NCBI RefSeq assembly: GCF_018998565.1
Contig: NZ_JAHNZO010000008.1
Location: 1 to 64,000 of the forward strand
DNA length: 64,000 nucleotides
DNA from: Paenibacillus oleatilyticus
GTDB taxonomy: Bacteria; Bacillota; Bacilli; Paenibacillales; NBRC-103111
Direction: 5' to 3'
Below are positions 16,688-25,068 of this stretch, one piece after another. Each line of letters starts with the position of its first letter. The stretch's first letter is position 1. The notes beneath the pieces were generated by a model. That model was given only the letters and a program-made list of their open reading frames with translations, was not told the origin of the DNA and did not search any database. A program made the position numbers and the translations under genes.

Positions 16688-17438
16688 AGGCTGGCTGCCC
16701 TGGCTCGTTCCGGTCGCCATTGTGTTGATATGGCAGACGCTAGGACAGATCGGGCTCATCTCGACCCGCATTCTGCCGACGCCTTTGCAGGTCATTCAGG
16801 CATTTATTCCGCTTGCCGAGAAGGGCACGCTGGTTCAACATATCGGGATCAGCGCGAAGCGGGCATTGCTCGGCTTTGCTGTCGGCGGGGGGATCGGCCT
16901 GGCGCTCGGACTCGCGAACGGGGTGTCGCCGCTGCTGGAGAAGCTGACCGACTCGTCCATGCAGATGATCCGCACGATCCCGCATTTGGCCCTCATTCCG
17001 CTCGTCATTCTATGGTTCGGCATCGGGGAGGAGGCGAAGCTGTTTCTGGTCGCGCTGGGCTGCGCCTTTCCGGTTTACCTCAATACGTTTCACGGTATCC
17101 GCACTGTCGATCCGGGCTTGATTGAAATGGGCAAAGTATACGGCTTGCAGGGCCTCCCGCTGTTCTGGCAGGTCATCCTGCCCGGTGCGCTTCCCAGCAT
17201 TCTGGTCGGGGTGCGTTACGCGCTTGGGATCATGTGGATCACGCTGATCGTCGCCGAGACAATCTCCGCAGATTCGGGCATCGGCTATATGGCGATGCAT
17301 GCGCGGGAGTTCATGCAAATGGACGTCGTGGTGCTCAGCATCATCATCTACGCGTTGCTTGGGAAGCTGTCGGACGCGATGGCCAAAGGGCTCGAGCGGC
17401 GCTGGCTGCAATGGCATCCGAATTTTAAGAAAGCCTGA
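16656..17438 (+). CDS. ssuC: Sulfonate ABC transporter permease SsuC
   Basis: A 260-residue permease with six helices. [22 protein letters not shown] opens the first helix, and the EAA-type loop is in [35 protein letters not shown], typical of the SsuC/TauC/NrtB family. I chose the ATG at 16656 (GAGGTG upstream) because the open frame before it codes for a shadow of SsuD's end. The two genes overlap by 32 bases, which suggests coupled translation. Confidence 0.9.
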   Translation: MKAAFRDSRAKGWLPWLVPVAIVLIWQTLGQIGLISTRILPTPLQVIQAFIPLAEKGTLVQHIGISAKRALLGFAVGGGIGLALGLANGVSPLLEKLTDSSMQMIRTIPHLALIPLVILWFGIGEEAKLFLVALGCAFPVYLNTFHGIRTVDPGLIEMGKVYGLQGLPLFWQVILPGALPSILVGVRYALGIMWITLIVAETISADSGIGYMAMHAREFMQMDVVVLSIIIYALLGKLSDAMAKGLERRWLQWHPNFKKA

Positions 17439-17462
17439 CCTTGAACCGAAGGAGGGTTCCGT

Positions 17463-18248
17463 ATGAGTGTAAGACAAGGCGGCATCCAACTGAATATCCG
17501 CCGTGTGACCAAGCGGTTCGGAGATCGTGCCGTACTGAAAGAGATTACGCTAGATTTAAATGCGGGCGAGTTTGTGGCCGTCGTCGGCCGAAGCGGCTGC
17601 GGGAAAAGCACGCTGCTGCGGCTCGTGGGCGGGTTGGAAACGGCCGACGAAGGCACCATGCTGTTGGACGGGAGGGAGCTTGAAGGAATCGACCCCGACA
17701 CGAGGCTGCTGTTCCAGGAAGCCCGGCTGCTTCCGTGGAAAAAAGTGCTGGCGAACGTGCAGATCGGCGCGAAGTCGGGGGACCAGGGGAAGGCGCGCGA
17801 AGCGCTTCGCTTGGTCGGCTTGGAGGAGCGGGCCGGCGAATGGCCCGGGGTATTGTCCGGCGGACAGAAGCAGCGAATCGCGCTCGCCCGGGCGCTGGCC
17901 GGCGCTCCGCGCCTGCTGCTGCTTGACGAGCCGCTGGGCGCGCTTGATGCGCTCACCCGCATCGAAATGCAGCGGCTGATCGAACGGCTGTGGCTGGAGC
18001 AGGGCTTCTCCGCCGTTCTCGTCACGCACGATGTCAGCGAAGCCGTCGCGCTGGCCGACCGGGTCGTGCTCATCGAGGACGGCGCGATTGCCCTGAATAT
18101 CCCGATATCTTTGGCCCGGCCTCGGGAACGAGACAGCGGCTTTGCCTACTACGAAAAGATGATTCTGGATCGCGTGATGGGATCGGAACCGGAAAAGGTC
18201 CCGTCCGGCGTTCCGGCGCTGAGGCAAGATTATTCGTTTACCATTTAA
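17463..18248 (+). CDS. ssuB: Sulfonate ABC transporter ATPase SsuB
   Basis: A 261-residue ATPase with Walker [11 protein letters not shown]-loop [15 protein letters not shown] (the LLPW motif is typical of the SsuB/TauB/NrtD group), signature [15 protein letters not shown], Walker [13 protein letters not shown] and switch His in VTHDVSEA. It powers sulfonate import through SsuC. AAGGAGGG precedes the ATG. The order ssuE-A-D-C-B is complete and unbroken. Confidence 0.92.
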   Translation: MSVRQGGIQLNIRRVTKRFGDRAVLKEITLDLNAGEFVAVVGRSGCGKSTLLRLVGGLETADEGTMLLDGRELEGIDPDTRLLFQEARLLPWKKVLANVQIGAKSGDQGKAREALRLVGLEERAGEWPGVLSGGQKQRIALARALAGAPRLLLLDEPLGALDALTRIEMQRLIERLWLEQGFSAVLVTHDVSEAVALADRVVLIEDGAIALNIPISLARPRERDSGFAYYEKMILDRVMGSEPEKVPSGVPALRQDYSFTI

Positions 18249-18272
18249 AGAAAAAACAAGGAGTGAATGTGA

Positions 18273-18578
18273 ATGCTTACCTATACCTCCCTTTCCGGGC
18301 AGTTCGATGAGGATGACGTGCTTCAGCTTCCCGATCACCGGTTCGTCACGCATTGCTTTGAACGCTATGGCCTCAATCGGGGCATTTACAATACGATTGA
18401 CGAGTGGCTGTACCGGTTCGGCGTGCGGGATATTGTCCAGCGCCGCCAGGCCCTCCTGGCCTTTCTGGCCTCGCTGCAGCCGCAGGATCGGACGAAAGGA
18501 ACGTATTTGAAATTCGGCAAGGGCGGCTTGACCAAGCAGCTGTTCGATTTTATGACGAAGCCCAAGCTCGTTGGATAA
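18273..18578 (+). CDS. Unknown 101-residue protein at the end of the ssu operon
   Basis: A small soluble protein (LSGQFDEDDVLQLPDHRFVTHCFERYGLNRGIYNTIDEWLYRFG in pieces, and a basic C-terminus ending FMTKPKLVG). AAGGAGTG precedes the ATG, it lies 24 bases after ssuB and ends just before the operon's terminator, so it belongs to the same transcript. I recognise no domain. Its place suggests a role in sulfonate use or merely hitch-hiking; nothing in the sequence decides. Confidence 0.7.
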   Translation: MLTYTSLSGQFDEDDVLQLPDHRFVTHCFERYGLNRGIYNTIDEWLYRFGVRDIVQRRQALLAFLASLQPQDRTKGTYLKFGKGGLTKQLFDFMTKPKLVG

Positions 18579-18600
18579 GCGTCATCCCCGCCACACCGCG

Positions 18601-18630
18601 GCCGTTGAGCGGAAGACTCAACGGCTTTTT
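18601..18630 (+). terminator. Terminator of the ssu operon
   Basis: GCCGTTGAG-CGGAAGA-CTCAACGGC followed by TTTTT. Its right arm overlaps the stop codon of the convergent MFS gene. Confidence 0.9.
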
Positions 18631-19844
18631 GCTGTTGCCGCCACTTGAGCGGGCTTAATCGCGAACAGCGCAACGAGCACCCCGACGAATACGGTACCTG
18701 CAAGCAGCCCGAACAGCACGGCCGACGGCCATTTGATTCCGACGGAGATGAACGGCGGTCCGGCAGCCACCCCGATAAAGCGCATGCTGCTATACACCGC
18801 ACTCACCGTACCCCGCTGCTCCTTTTTGATTCCTTCCGTAATCAAAGAATCCAGACAGGGGAGAGCGATGCCGATTCCGATGCCGCCAAGGCCGACCCAT
18901 ACAAACAGCAGCCAGAGACTGGTTATGCCGGGCAACGCCATACAGACAAGCGCCGCTCCTAGAAGAACGAGCCCGGCCACCGTCAGCCATTTCATCCGCG
19001 GTTTATTTTCCCCGATCGCTTTGCCGGCCAGAAACGACGCCAGACATAAAGCCGATAAAGGCACGGCGAGCAAGCACCCTTTGGCCAGTCCCCGAATTCC
19101 GAACTGTTCCTCCAACGTTTCCGACAAGTAGAACAGGATGCCGAACAAGACGAACATCGCAATGACCCCGATGACAAATATGGCGGCAAGCCACCGTCCC
19201 TCGTTGCGGGCGATCATCCTTAACATGGCGGCAAAGCTGCGGAAGCTTGTGTCTTGCTTGCTCTCGGATTTCGGTGTCCGGACCAGGCAACCGACCATCA
19301 GGACCGAGACGAGACACAGTGCCGGAATCGCGTAAAAGACGGCGACCCAAGTCCATAACGCAAGCAGCGAGCCTATAATCGGACTGAGCACTTTACCGAA
19401 CGTATTCGAGGTTTCGATCATCCCAAGCCCGCTGCTGACGTCGCTTTCTTTTTGGAACATGTCGCCCACCAGCGGCATGACGATCGGGGCGGCTCCTGCA
19501 GCGCCGATTCCTTGGATGAACCGGCCTGCCAGAATGAGGGGGTAGGCCGCATTCTCATTGAGCCACGGCGCCAAGGCGCAAAGCAATCCACCCGCTCCGG
19601 CGATCAAGAGGCTGGGGATGATGATTTTTTTGCGTCCGAAACGGTCCGACAAATAACCGGCAATCGGAATCAGGACGATAGCGATGACGGAATATACCGT
19701 GATCAGCAGACTGATTTGAAGGGAGGTTACGTGCAGCGTTCGCTCTAAGGCGGGTAAAATGGGAATAAGCATGGAATTGCCCAAAGTCATGATGAGCGGA
19801 ATGGAGGAAACGGCTGCCAGATCCCGCGTTTTTTTCGCTTCCAA
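18618..19844 (-). CDS. MFS multidrug-type transporter
   Basis: A 408-residue, 12-helix major facilitator protein. Motif A is GYLSDRFGRKKIIIP after helix 2, and motif C-like GRFIQGIGAAGAAPIVMPLVGD near helix 5 points to drug/H+ antiport (the DHA1 branch). The start is a TTG at 19844 with AAAGGTGG upstream. Convergent with the ssu operon and divergent from the amino acid ABC operon, it looks like a separate unit. The substrate is unknown. Confidence 0.82.
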   Translation of the reverse strand: MEAKKTRDLAAVSSIPLIMTLGNSMLIPILPALERTLHVTSLQISLLITVYSVIAIVLIPIAGYLSDRFGRKKIIIPSLLIAGAGGLLCALAPWLNENAAYPLILAGRFIQGIGAAGAAPIVMPLVGDMFQKESDVSSGLGMIETSNTFGKVLSPIIGSLLALWTWVAVFYAIPALCLVSVLMVGCLVRTPKSESKQDTSFRSFAAMLRMIARNEGRWLAAIFVIGVIAMFVLFGILFYLSETLEEQFGIRGLAKGCLLAVPLSALCLASFLAGKAIGENKPRMKWLTVAGLVLLGAALVCMALPGITSLWLLFVWVGLGGIGIGIALPCLDSLITEGIKKEQRGTVSAVYSSMRFIGVAAGPPFISVGIKWPSAVLFGLLAGTVFVGVLVALFAIKPAQVAATAKSR

Positions 19845-19990
19845 GCCTGTCGAACCACCTTTCCAGGAGAGAGGGTTAGGTCTTTGGGATAGAAGAAAGC
19901 CTCCGGTAGTCCGGTCGACATGTGAATGTTATTTTGTTCCATAATTCCTAGTTCTATTCCATGCTTTATTCATGAACATGCATATACGGA

Positions 19991-20019
19991 TTGTAAATGG
20001 CGAACGTCTATTATATAAT
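19991..20019 (+). promoter_or_regulatory. Promoter of the amino acid ABC operon
   Basis: TTGTAA (19991-19996), 17-base spacer, TATAAT (20014-20019), about 30 bases before the binding protein's GTG start. Confidence 0.65.
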
Positions 20020-20050
20020 GTACAAGTTAAAGAGAAAGGAGATTTGACCA

Positions 20051-20914
20051 GTGACTAAAAACAAAGCCATCATCTTCATGCTCCTCTGCTTTACGCTGAT
20101 CGTATCCGCATGCGGCACGAAGCCTGCAGCTACGACCGCCGACAAGCCGGCAACCGGGGGAGATGCGGCCGCAACGACACCGGCGTCCAAGGACTCCAAG
20201 CTTGAACAAATCAAAAAAGCGGGCAAAATCGTATTAGGCACGAGCGCCGACTATCCACCGTACGAGTTCCACAAGGAAATCAACAAAAAGGATGAAATCA
20301 TCGGCTTTGATATCGAGATCGCCAAAGAGATTGCCAAAGACCTCGGTGTTACGCTCGAAATCAAAGATATGAAATACGAAGGTCTGCTTGCCGCTCTGGA
20401 TTCCGGCAACATCGACTTTATTCTCGCCGGTATGACGCCGACGGAAGAACGCAAGAAGAACGTGGATTTCTCCAAAATCTACTACACCGCTATCCAACGC
20501 GTGGCTGTCCGCGCGGAGGACAAGGATAAATACAAGTCCATCGACGATCTGAAAGGTAAGAAAGTCGCCGGCCAAAAGGGTGCGACGCAAGAAAAAATCA
20601 TTAAAGAACAATTGCCAGGTTCCGAGCTGAAGGCGCTCGGCAAAATTTCCGACTTGATGCTGGAGCTGAAAAACAAGAAAGTCGAAGCTCTCGTCGTTGA
20701 GCAGCCGGTAGCCGAAGCTTACCTTAGCAAAAACAAAGATCTGGTTCTTGCGGACATTAAGCTGAGTACGGAAGACAGCGGATCGGCCATTGCCGTGAAA
20801 AAAGGCAGCTCTGATCTCGTGGAAGCGATGAACAAAACGTTGGACCGCCTGATGAGCGCCAAGTCCATCGATAAAATGGTAGCGGACGCGAACGAGCAAG
20901 TCGATACGCAATAA
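20051..20914 (+). CDS. Polar amino acid ABC transporter binding lipoprotein
   Basis: A 287-residue solute-binding protein starting at GTG behind AAAGGAG. The signal peptide ends at IVSAC (Cys 21), then comes a Thr/Ala-rich linker and a SBP_bac_3 domain: KIVLGTSADYPPYEF, IIGFDIEIAKEIAKDLGV, LLAALDSGNIDFILAGMTPTEER and AGQKGATQEKII. These are the usual ligand-cleft motifs of the ArtP/GlnH/TcyA group for arginine, glutamine, histidine or cystine. The nearby sulfur genes make cystine attractive, but nothing in the sequence proves it. Confidence 0.87.
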   Translation: MTKNKAIIFMLLCFTLIVSACGTKPAATTADKPATGGDAAATTPASKDSKLEQIKKAGKIVLGTSADYPPYEFHKEINKKDEIIGFDIEIAKEIAKDLGVTLEIKDMKYEGLLAALDSGNIDFILAGMTPTEERKKNVDFSKIYYTAIQRVAVRAEDKDKYKSIDDLKGKKVAGQKGATQEKIIKEQLPGSELKALGKISDLMLELKNKKVEALVVEQPVAEAYLSKNKDLVLADIKLSTEDSGSAIAVKKGSSDLVEAMNKTLDRLMSAKSIDKMVADANEQVDTQ

Positions 20915-20950
20915 GCAAGAGGGCACGGGACCGTCCGTCCTTGCAGCACT

Positions 20951-20994
20951 CCGACAAAAACCTGAGCGGAATTCTCCGGCGGGTTTTTGTTCGG
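20951..20994 (+). terminator. Hairpin between binding protein and permease genes
   Basis: CCGACAAAAACC pairs with GGTTTTTGTTCGG; the T run is part of the stem. It probably trims or attenuates the transcript so that more binding protein than permease is made, as is common in such operons. Confidence 0.5.
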
Positions 20995-21029
20995 TTATAA
21001 CGCTTATTTGATAGAAAGGGGGGGAACGC

Positions 21030-21710
21030 ATGGATTTTTCATTTTTATCCAAATACTACATGTTTTTTATCGACGGAGCGAAGATGACGCTTATTTTGTC
21101 CATCTTCACCGTCATTTTCGGGGTGCTGCTCGGCATGGTCATTGCCTTGATGCGCATGTCCCGCTTTTGGCCGCTTAAAGCGTTCGCGGTTTCCTATATC
21201 GAGTTCATCCGCGGGACGCCGATACTTGTGCAGCTGTACATTTTTTATTACGGGCTGCCGAAACTGGGCATTCAATTTCCCGAGGTGCCGGGAATCGGTT
21301 CATCATTTCCCGATATGATGGCGGCAATTATCGCGTTGTCCATCAACAGCGCCGCATACGTGGCGGAGACGTTCCGCGCGGGAATTCAGTCGATCGACAA
21401 GGGACAAATGGAAGCGGCCCGCTCCCTCGGAATGCCGCACGCGATGGCGATGCGCTTTATCATTTTGCCGCAGGCGCTGCGCAACATTCTCCCGGCGCTC
21501 GGCAACGAATTTATCGTGGTGATCAAGGAAACGTCTATCGTTTCCGTCATCGGGATCGGCGAGCTGATGTACAAAGCCGATACGGTGCGGGGCAATACGT
21601 TCCAGCCGTTTGAGCCGCTCATCCTGGCGGCGATCATTTACTTCATCATGACGTTCACGCTGACTAAGCTGCTCGGCGTTGCGGAAAGGAGGATGAAGTC
21701 CTCTGATTAA
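21030..21710 (+). CDS. Polar amino acid ABC transporter permease
   Basis: A 226-residue permease of the HisM/GlnP type with five or six helices. [21 protein letters not shown] is the family's HEAT signature and [42 protein letters not shown] is the EAA loop. A single permease gene suggests it works as a homodimer. AAAGGGGGGG precedes the ATG. Its stop overlaps the start of the ATPase gene by eight bases. Confidence 0.9.
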   Translation: MDFSFLSKYYMFFIDGAKMTLILSIFTVIFGVLLGMVIALMRMSRFWPLKAFAVSYIEFIRGTPILVQLYIFYYGLPKLGIQFPEVPGIGSSFPDMMAAIIALSINSAAYVAETFRAGIQSIDKGQMEAARSLGMPHAMAMRFIILPQALRNILPALGNEFIVVIKETSIVSVIGIGELMYKADTVRGNTFQPFEPLILAAIIYFIMTFTLTKLLGVAERRMKSSD

Positions 21711-22425
21711 AGTAACCGGTTTACAAAAGTCGTTCGGATCTAACCATGTATTGACCGGAATCGATATCGAGATCGCGAAAGGCGAGGTCGTCGTCGTCAT
21801 CGGACCGAGCGGATCGGGCAAAAGTACGTTTTTGCGCTGCCTGAACCTTCTGGAGATGCCGACGGGAGGGGACATCGAATTCGACGGCGTGTCGCTGCTG
21901 CGCGGCAAGCACGATATCAATCAGCTGCGGCAGCGGATGGGCATGGTGTTCCAGCAGTTCAACCTGTTCCCGCATATGACCGTGCAGGAGAACATCACGC
22001 TGGCTCCCCAGAAGCTGAAAAACGTCAGCAAGCCGGAGGCGGACAAGATTGCGCAGCAGCTTCTGCGGCGCATCGGACTGGCGGACAAAGCGTCCAGCTA
22101 CCCGTCGCAGCTGTCCGGCGGACAGAAGCAGCGGATCGCGATTGCTCGGGCGCTTGCGATGTCGCCGGCCGTCATGCTGTTCGACGAGCCGACCTCGGCG
22201 CTCGATCCGGAAATGGTCGGCGAGGTGCTGGACGTGATGAAGGAGCTGGCAGCCGAAGGCATGACGATGGTCGTCGTCACGCATGAGATGGGCTTTGCCA
22301 GGGAAGTCGGCAAGCGCCTCATCTTCATGGATGGCGGAAAGATCGTAGAGCAGGGCAATCCGGCCGACATCTTCTCGAATCCGCAGCATCCGCGGACGAA
22401 AGAATTTTTGGCCAAGGTGCTCTAA
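21703..22425 (+). CDS. Polar amino acid ABC transporter ATPase, CTG start
   Basis: A GlnQ/HisP-type ATPase of 240 residues: Walker [11 protein letters not shown]-loop [17 protein letters not shown], signature [15 protein letters not shown], Walker [13 protein letters not shown] and switch His in VTHEMGFA. The reading frame has no ATG, GTG or TTG upstream of codon 17. AAAGGAGG (21685-21692) stands ten bases before a CTG at 21703, which restores the normal N-terminus [11 protein letters not shown]. The alternative TTG at 21751 would remove the first beta strand. CTG (or the next codon, ATT) is therefore the likely start, coupled to the permease stop. Confidence 0.85.
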   Translation: MIKVTGLQKSFGSNHVLTGIDIEIAKGEVVVVIGPSGSGKSTFLRCLNLLEMPTGGDIEFDGVSLLRGKHDINQLRQRMGMVFQQFNLFPHMTVQENITLAPQKLKNVSKPEADKIAQQLLRRIGLADKASSYPSQLSGGQKQRIAIARALAMSPAVMLFDEPTSALDPEMVGEVLDVMKELAAEGMTMVVVTHEMGFAREVGKRLIFMDGGKIVEQGNPADIFSNPQHPRTKEFLAKVL

Positions 22426-22445
22426 CCATAGTCTTATTAAAAAGT

Positions 22446-22487
22446 AAAGCCGCGAACGTCCGGTTCGAAACCGGGTCGCGGCTTTTT
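22446..22487. terminator. Bidirectional terminator
   Basis: AAAGCCGCGA pairs with TCGCGGCTTT, with inner GGTT/AACC pairing and T and A runs on the outer sides. Shared by the ABC operon and the convergent M20 gene. Confidence 0.92.
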
Positions 22488-22497
22488 GGCGTTTCGT

Positions 22498-23673
22498 TTA
22501 TTCGGCAGCGTTCACACTGCGTTCGAATTCGTCGCGGATCGACTGCAGCAGGGCAGGGTCGGCCAGTACATCGTAAGCGGTGTACGCCAGCGCTTTGGCG
22601 CCGAGCAGCATGCCTTCGAAGGCCCGGGGCAGCATGGCCAGATCGCGGAATTCCTTCGTGTGCAGCAAATGCTTTTCGTCGACGACCTTGACGTACGGGT
22701 GGATCGACGGGCAATGCCGCGATACGTTCCCCAGATCGAGAGAACCGTGGTCCTTGCCATATTCGATCTCGTCTTCCCGGATGCCCAGACCGACGAGATT
22801 GCGGGTAAACGTGTCCGACAAAGGGGTATTCGTTATCAGTTCGTCATAGGAGTACTCATAATTAGACCATTTCATCGTACAACCGGTTTGCAGTGCGGCG
22901 CCTTCCGCACAGCGGATTACCTTTTGCACGGTTTCGTCCGTGTAGGGACGGTTTGCGGATCGTACATAAAACTGCGCAGCCGCGTAATCCGGAATAATGT
23001 TTGGGGCTTTGCCGCCCTCGGTGATGATGCCGTGAATCCGCGCATGGCTCCGAAGCTGCTGCCTCAGTGCGCCGATCGATTGGAACAGGAGCAGCACGGC
23101 GTCCAGCGCGTTGACGCCTTCATACGGGCTTGCCGCGGCATGGGCCGCCTTGCCGAAAAACTCGAATTCCAGCGCATCCATGGCGAGCGAGCTCCCCGAT
23201 TTCTCATACGCATAGTACGGGTGAGCCATCAAGGCGACGTCGACGTCGCCGAACAGGCCGGCGGCCGCCATATCGACCTTCCCACCCTTTGTCTCCTCAG
23301 CAGGTGTGCCGTAAACCCGGATCGTTCCGCCGAGCTGGTCGATGACCGCTTTCAGCCCGACGGCCGCCGCAAGGCCCATGACGCAGATCAGGTGATGTCC
23401 GCAAGCATGTCCCAGCTCCGGCAGCGCGTCGTACTCGCACAGGAAGGCGACGGTCGGGCCCGGCTTGCTTGCGGCGTACGTCCCGAGAAATGCCGTCGGC
23501 AGACCGGCGTAAGGAGCTTGTACGGTGAAGCCGTGCTCCTTCAACGCTTCGATCAGGCGTGCCGACGCCTTCCATTCCTCGTGGCCCAGCTCGGGGTTCT
23601 CGCCGATATAGCGGGAAATCTCCGTGAACGACGGGGCGTGCAGATCGATGGTCGAGGCAATGTGTTGTTTCAT
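22498..23673 (-). CDS. M20 family amidohydrolase (AbgB-like)
   Basis: A 391-residue zinc amidohydrolase or aminoacylase. The metal ligands lie in LCEYDALPELGHACGHHL and in GTPAEETKGGK, followed by the inserted dimerisation domain (LEFEFFGKAAHAAASPYEGVNALDAV). The order matches p-aminobenzoyl-glutamate hydrolase subunit B and related N-acyl amino acid hydrolases. The ATG at 23673 follows AAAGGAG by nine bases; upstream in-frame ATGs lack such a site. It is convergent with the amino acid ABC operon and might feed on amino acid conjugates, which is conjecture. Confidence 0.87.
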   Translation of the reverse strand: MKQHIASTIDLHAPSFTEISRYIGENPELGHEEWKASARLIEALKEHGFTVQAPYAGLPTAFLGTYAASKPGPTVAFLCEYDALPELGHACGHHLICVMGLAAAVGLKAVIDQLGGTIRVYGTPAEETKGGKVDMAAAGLFGDVDVALMAHPYYAYEKSGSSLAMDALEFEFFGKAAHAAASPYEGVNALDAVLLLFQSIGALRQQLRSHARIHGIITEGGKAPNIIPDYAAAQFYVRSANRPYTDETVQKVIRCAEGAALQTGCTMKWSNYEYSYDELITNTPLSDTFTRNLVGLGIREDEIEYGKDHGSLDLGNVSRHCPSIHPYVKVVDEKHLLHTKEFRDLAMLPRAFEGMLLGAKALAYTAYDVLADPALLQSIRDEFERSVNAAE

Positions 23674-23732
23674 CTTCAGTTCTCCTTTACTTCTCTGTAG
23701 CATGACCTTATTATAACGAAAAAAGCGGGGCA

Positions 23733-23776
23733 AACAAATAAAGACCCCGCTGCAAGGGCTTGCAGAAACGGGGTCC
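23733..23776 (-). terminator. Terminator of the 60-residue gene
   Basis: On the minus strand GACCCCG pairs with CGGGGTC around an inner CTGCAAG/CTTGCAG-like stem, then TTTATTTGTTTG. Confidence 0.85.
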
Positions 23777-23802
23777 GGATGTCGTTTCACAATTCTGTTC
23801 GG

Positions 23803-23985
23803 TTATTGCAGGTTACGGCGCTTGTCAATGATTTGCTCTTCGAGCTGCTTTTTAATTTTTTGCATCGCATCGACTTCCAGTTTATGGTTTTGCCGGAATC
23901 GAACGCCGGTCAATGCCAAAGCTTCGTTCAAGGTCAGCTCGACGGAAATTTTTTTCTCCTGCGGCTCGCGTACTTCGTAACTCAT
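23803..23985 (-). CDS. Small unknown protein, 60 residues
   Basis: A charged, helical protein (ISVELTLNEALALTGVRF, then KLEVDAMQKIKKQLEEQI) with no membrane segment. GAAGGAG ten bases before the ATG and a dedicated terminator downstream show that it is a real gene. The second half is a heptad-like helix that could dimerise. I do not recognise a named family; small proteins of this kind occur next to sporulation and stress genes in paenibacilli. Confidence 0.65.
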   Translation of the reverse strand: MSYEVREPQEKKISVELTLNEALALTGVRFRQNHKLEVDAMQKIKKQLEEQIIDKRRNLQ

Positions 23986-24131
23986 GGTGCATCGCTCCTT
24001 CTCATTAGGGTTTGAGAGTGCATCAATAAGCTGTATTTGGCAGGGAACTTAAGTGTAGTTGTCGGAAAAATCCTTGATTTTCCTTGGTTTCAATATAACA
24101 TACCATGTAACCTATTGCAAGTGCAGGGCAC

Positions 24132-24156
24132 AAAAAAGAGGCCTGTTCGGCCCCGG
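24132..24156 (-). terminator. Terminator of the Spo0E-like gene
   Basis: On the minus strand GGGGCC-GAACA-GGCCTC is followed by TTTTTTG. Confidence 0.8.
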
Positions 24157-24327
24157 TTATTTTATCCGTTCCTGCATCCGAAGACGTTGGATGGACAAGA
24201 TCAGACGATCTATTTTTTGGCTAAGCTCTACTACCCGGGGATCGACGAAGCTACCTTTTTCTTCCACGAGTGAGTAAAGCTGCATCTGCATTCGCTCCAA
24301 ATGCCGTCTCATTTCCGCTTCTTCCAT
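24157..24327 (-). CDS. Spo0E-like aspartyl-phosphate phosphatase
   Basis: A 56-residue protein reading MEEAEMRRHLERMQM at the start, VEEKGSFVDPRVVELSQKIDRLI in the middle and ending QERIK. Two helices joined by a short turn, with the SQKID version of the SQELD motif, are the signature of Spo0E/YnzD phosphatases. These remove phosphate from Spo0A and so delay sporulation. The Asp of SQKID is the catalytic one in the family. The ribosome binding site is weak (GGGG). A terminator follows at once, so it is monocistronic. Confidence 0.82.
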   Translation of the reverse strand: MEEAEMRRHLERMQMQLYSLVEEKGSFVDPRVVELSQKIDRLILSIQRLRMQERIK

Positions 24328-24516
24328 CGGTTTCAGACCCCATCCTAACGCTGTAAAAATAGTAAGTCTATGATCAGTCTATTATAATTCAATCCGGTTG
24401 TAAAATATGTAAATGATTGTCGAGTCTATTATTAAGTTTTCTTTAAGGAAAATCGGCGGTCCGTATAATTCCGTCCGGGAAGCGGTATATTACGGTCGAT
24501 TGGAGGTGAGCCGAAC

Positions 24517-24663
24517 ATGGACAGCGCCAAGGCGAATACGAAAAACAATCCGAATTTCAAGGAGAACAAATTTACGGAAGAAGAAGCAATCATGCATGCC
24601 GGGAAAGCGGCGGACCGGCCTCCGAACTTGAATGAAATTCCGAAGGAGACGAATCCCCAGTAA
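24517..24663 (+). CDS. Small hydrophilic protein, 48 residues
   Basis: Starts MDSAKANTKNNPNFKENKF and ends NEIPKETNPQ; no hydrophobic segment, rich in Asn, Lys and Glu. A strong GGAGGTGAG stands ten bases before the ATG and a bidirectional terminator follows 43 bases after the stop, so translation is likely. The composition recalls minor small acid-soluble spore proteins, but I find no defining motif and leave it unnamed. Confidence 0.6.
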   Translation: MDSAKANTKNNPNFKENKFTEEEAIMHAGKAADRPPNLNEIPKETNPQ

Positions 24664-24706
24664 CGGAAGAACGGCACCGACGGGGATGTGACAAAGAGCT
24701 GCAAGC

Positions 24707-24750
24707 AAAAACGGTAAAACCCCGGGGAACGGGCAGTTTTACCGTTTTTC
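24707..24750. terminator. Bidirectional terminator
   Basis: AACGGTAAAAC pairs with GTTTTACCGTT, with A and T runs outside, between two convergent small genes. Confidence 0.88.
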
Positions 24751-24757
24751 GCATTTG

Positions 24758-24919
24758 CTAAGCTTCGGCGTCGTTATTGTGCCCGACGGCCAGGTTGGCG
24801 ATTTCATCGTTCATTTCGTCCGGGAGGCGGGTTTTGAAATAACCGACGACCGCTTTGTCCGCCTGCCCTTCGGTAATGCCCGCTTGATCGGAGACGAGCT
24901 TGACCAATTGGTGCTTCAC
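24758..24919 (-). CDS. Small protein, 53 residues
   Basis: Starts at GTG with GGAGG eight bases upstream. The sequence begins MKHQLVKLVSDQAGITEGQA, continues KAVVGYFKTRLPDEM and ends GHNNDAEA. The pattern QLVKLVSDQAGITEGQADKAV followed by a YFKTRLP helix resembles the helical repeat of small DUF2267/DUF2780-like proteins, but this is weak. It is convergent with the 48-residue gene and shares its terminator. Confidence 0.65.
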   Translation of the reverse strand: MKHQLVKLVSDQAGITEGQADKAVVGYFKTRLPDEMNDEIANLAVGHNNDAEA

Positions 24920-25068
24920 GCGTTATTCCTCCTCTTCGGGATCTACGGGATAAGCATTTAATAGGATGTGCTCCTTTATGGTTTTTATGTGGCAGAACAT
25001 GTTATATTTATACCAAGACACAACAAGCCTGCTATTGCTTTGGCTCGAATAAAGGAGACTTCGGACGG

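Noticed and set aside
20951..20994. Full terminator separating the amino acid ABC genes
   Set aside because: The T run lies within the stem, and the three genes clearly belong together; it is more likely an attenuating or mRNA-processing hairpin.
22486..23700. A 404-codon plus-strand frame opposite the M20 gene
   Set aside because: Complement shadow; the M20 metal and dimerisation motifs are on the minus strand.
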